Positions 61,665-64,000 of a stretch of 64,000 nucleotides of DNA are shown here, piece after piece. Position 1 is the stretch's first letter. Each line of letters starts with the position of its first letter. This stretch comes from Zoroaster sp. YZ-2022 (lineage: Eukaryota > Echinodermata > Asteroidea > Forcipulatida > Zoroasteridae). The notes under the pieces are model-generated. The model made no database searches, had not been told where the DNA came from, and saw only the letters and a program-made list of their open reading frames with translations. Both the position numbers and the translations under genes were made by a program. The DNA lies in the NCBI GenBank assembly GCA_029582265.1, contig CM055819.1:38699934-38763933 (forward strand), written 5' to 3'.

Positions 61665-61794
61665 CATTTTTGAGAAGCGTTGAGCCTCCGATACTCTCTC
61701 CATCAGTAACATGACTTCCTGCTCCTCTGTAGGAAACAATGGCAGCTTCTTGTCAATCAACTGCTCGATGCGTTGGTATAATTCAACGTCATAT
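61665..61794 (-). CDS. DDX47: DDX47 internal exon (after the helicase core)
   Basis: Acceptor CATCTCCCTAG precedes 61794 and donor GTTTGT follows 61665. It has 130 nt: one base completing the Gln of FVTQ, then 43 codons, YDVELYQRIEQLIDKKLPLF through MLLMERVSEAQRFSKM. This is the conserved stretch that ends RecA-like domain 2 and leads to the tail in DDX47. The donor GTTTGT is weaker than usual, but the protein match and the phase fix it. Confidence 0.92.
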
Positions 61795-62348
61795 CTAGGG
61801 AGATGCAGATTTCCCCAACCATTTTGTTATCTAGTGTTGTTTACATGTCTCCTTTTGTGGAATTAGATTGTCAGAAATATTTGTTTGTAAAAAAAAATTT
61901 AAACAGTCATTGAGCAAAATTATGTTTCTTTAATATAGTTATTTTGTTATATTTTTTCTTGTTTCTTGATACCTTCATTTCAAGAATTTGGCTTCTTAAA
62001 TTAAACAAAATATACTGCCTAATACATGTATGGCAAAATGACAATACTGACTTGTGGATGAGAATTCATCCATAGTACAGAGCTTTAAACAACAGCATTC
62101 ACATTTTCAGAGTTTCTCTATATCTTTGATATACTGTAATGCATCTTTTCATTCTGATATAATAAACAAGAAATGTGGTCACCTTTTTACATTGTGACGC
62201 ACTTTGTGTAGGTGAAAATCCCATGAAACAGAACTACAGGCATTCTGGGATACACACTCTACCTCAAGATTAAATTGGAATACAAACATTTTCATCTTTA
62301 AACTAGATATGTACTGGGATCCTTTTAAATACGTAACCATACTCAAAG

Positions 62349-62395
62349 CAACAAGATGCAACAAATGTAAAAAGTTGTTGCATCTTGTTGTCCTC
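62349..62395. repeat. Short inverted repeat in a DDX47 intron
   Basis: GCAACAAGATGCAACAA is mirrored by TTGTTGCATCTTGTTG with about 10 bp between, so it would form a stem of about 16 bp. Confidence 0.8.
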
Positions 62396-62554
62396 AGCAG
62401 AGAACAAAAGAACCATTGTTCTAAGCTGGTGGATCTTGTTTCATTGGAGAGCATGCGCACTTTTATGTTGTTGCATTATGTTGCATTCAGAAGGGTGTCT
62501 GTGCAAATGCCTGTATGGGGCTAATGTTATTCTCATTGTCTATTTGTGACTTAC

Positions 62555-62625
62555 TGTGTGACAAATGTAATTGATTTCCCTGCTCTGCCGGCTCTTGCTG
62601 TCCTACCCACCCTGTGAATGTAGTC
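62555..62625 (-). CDS. DDX47: DDX47 internal exon with helicase motif VI
   Basis: 71 nt, acceptor TTTTGTTCAG before GAC at 62625 and donor GTAAGT after 62555. Codons give [20 protein letters not shown] then FVT and two bases of Gln. [11 protein letters not shown] is DEAD-box motif VI, whose arginines contact ATP and couple hydrolysis to RNA unwinding. It begins in phase 0 after the SK of the preceding exon. Confidence 0.95.
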
Positions 62626-62897
62626 CTGAACAAAAATATGCAGAATACAGAAATAGCTATAAATCTGATATAATTCTTGTGTGAAAATCATTAACAAATA
62701 GAGTTGTTCGCCAACGTATCTTATATCTAAAAATAAATTGACCTTGAACAAATTTTGTGTGGGTTGTAAAAAAGAATTTTATTTTGTTCTTTTTAACATA
62801 TGCACGGTTTGGACAAGCTCCGTCAGCATTTGTTTTGTTAACTATCTTATATGAAGGGAAAATCAAAAAACCTGAAATAAATGAATCACTAACTAAC

Positions 62898-62958
62898 CTT
62901 AGAATGTGTTGGGATGTCAAAATTGATGACAACATCAACATGAGGGATGTCCAGACCT
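62898..62958 (-). CDS. DDX47: DDX47 internal exon with helicase motif V
   Basis: 61 nt, acceptor ATTTTTACAG before 62958 and donor GTTAGT after 62898. One base completes an Arg codon, then GLDIPHVDVVINFDIPTHSK (20 codons). (R)GLDIP is motif V, and the NFDIP(T)HS stretch is characteristic of the DDX47/Rrp3 group. Upstream exons (DEAD box, motifs I-IV) must lie beyond the window. Confidence 0.95.
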
Positions 62959-63662
62959 CTGTAAAAATGAAAGAAAAACAGGAGAATAGCTATGAATATA
63001 AAATTGCTGGATCGATTGGAATTCTGCCGTTCTGTGTTTTACGACTTTTTCTCTCAGCCACCATACTCTGTGCATGGGAAATTTGGTCTGGTTCCACTAA
63101 CCGCGAATACAAAAAAGATAACAAAATTTTTTTTTTTTTTTTTTTAAATGCGCCGCTGCATCAATTTTTAAGCCGACCTAGGACCAGAAACCGGAGACCT
63201 TTTTTGTTTGGCCTTAGTGAATTCATACTTCAGCTACTGTTCGGCAGAAAGATTTTGTTTAGTCATTGAGAGTTTTCCTCTATGCCGGATATAACTGGAT
63301 ATGAAGGGTTCTCAGGTTCAAGTCATCTAATAAAAACTCTGATTATTAGTTCAAATATTAAGTCTTTGGCATTCTCAAAAATCATAAATGTTTAAAAATA
63401 ATTTATACGGATGACGGTATCAAAAATACCTTGAAATCTTTCTGTCTGAGGTGATATTAAGAAACGTTAAACATTATTCCCCAATTATGCACGACAGAAT
63501 TGTGGTGACGAACAGTACTAAAAGTCCACGTAATAATGAATACGAAGTTTGTGTTCACTGATAATAATTCCTGAATACATTTTCACTATTTTTCTCGTTA
63601 ACGACACAACGTAATGAGCTGAAACTTTCACAGGTCTGTTATTGTCTTCACATGGAGTAAGA
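62959..63662 (-). other. DDX47 intron, no other feature
   Basis: It contains a T-run (63127-63145) and GACCAGAAACCGGAGACC, also found in related form near 51715 (CCAGAGACTTTTTTG), so a dispersed repeat is likely. No helicase exon was found here. Confidence 0.5.
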
Positions 63663-64000
63663 CACAGTAGAATGGAAGTGTACCAATATAATACTTTCTC
63701 TCTTAAAGGGACACTATCATCACGATCAGAGCAGACTTTCAACAGGGCATGGAATCGACATCATAATACACAGTAGAATGGAAGTGTACCAATAGAATAC
63801 TTTCTCTCTTAAAGGGACACTATCATCACGATCAGAGCAGACTTTCAACAGGGCATGGAATCGACATCATAATACACAGTAGAATGGAAGTGTACCAATA
63901 GAATACTTTCTCTCTTAAAGGGACACTATCATCACGATCAGAGCAGACTTTCAACAGGGCATGGAATCGACATCATAATACACAGTAGAATGAAGTGTAC
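63663..64000 (+). repeat. 106-bp tandem repeat, 3 copies plus partial, continuing past the window
   Basis: Units start CACAGTAGAATGGAAGTGTA at 63663, 63769, 63875 and 63981, and contain TTAAAGGGACACTATCATCA. Copies are nearly identical. Confidence 0.97.

Noticed and set aside
62757..63269. 170-codon plus-strand frame in the DDX47 intron
   Set aside because: No domain; overlaps a conserved DDX47 exon on the opposite strand and includes a long T-run giving poly-Phe.

Overview
This is a repeat-rich, AT-rich animal (metazoan) genomic scaffold, most likely from a marine invertebrate. The evidence is spliced coding exons with GT/AG boundaries, several LINE clades, piggyBac and mariner-type DNA transposons, a tRNA-derived SINE, many MITE-like elements, coagulation factor 5/8 type C (discoidin) exons, and two assembly gaps of exactly 500 N. 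A deuterostome such as an echinoderm or hemichordate is possible, but that is only inference. Nothing bacterial is present, so operons and ribosome-binding sites do not apply.

Layout. Positions 1-2690 hold a CR1/L2-like LINE on the minus strand. From 3020 to 5040 lie a Ty3/gypsy integrase relic, a tRNA-derived SINE with an expanded (TTA)n tail, and the 3' end of an L1/Tx1-like LINE. Positions 6116-11838 are one complete I-clade LINE (gag-like ORF1; ORF2 with endonuclease, reverse transcriptase and RNase H), bounded by a perfect 13-bp target-site duplication, but its frames are broken. From about 12.3 kb to 53.4 kb the window is a tandem array of at least three related segments. Each carries the C-terminal two exons of a discoidin domain (exon A seen in two segments, exon B in three), a 26-bp minisatellite and a shared set of MITEs. 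The segments differ by transposon insertions and deletions, so they act as natural before/after pairs: a degraded piggyBac at 24758, a 671-bp TTAA-flanked element with possible captured exons at 40876, a 293-bp long-TIR element with a 9-bp duplication at 45578, and a 943-bp TIR element at 48291.

Positions 53461-56896 are an 81-bp tandem repeat followed by sequence with no recognised gene. Positions 56897-58920 are 77 complete copies of a second 26-bp minisatellite in perfect register. It starts about 50 bp beyond the stop codon of the one confidently named host gene, DDX47 (minus strand; four 3' exons between 58971 and 62958). The largest DDX47 intron contains a complete but frame-shifted Tc1/mariner-superfamily transposon with 274-bp inverted repeats and a small TTAA-flanked MITE. 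The window ends in a 106-bp tandem repeat.

Host functions represented are ribosome biogenesis (DDX47 RNA helicase) and an extracellular or adhesion-type protein with repeated discoidin modules. Everything else recognised is mobile or repetitive DNA. The main candidates for something undescribed are the frame-neutral 26-bp arrays, the hammerhead-like palindromes inside MITEs, and the exon-bearing TTAA element.
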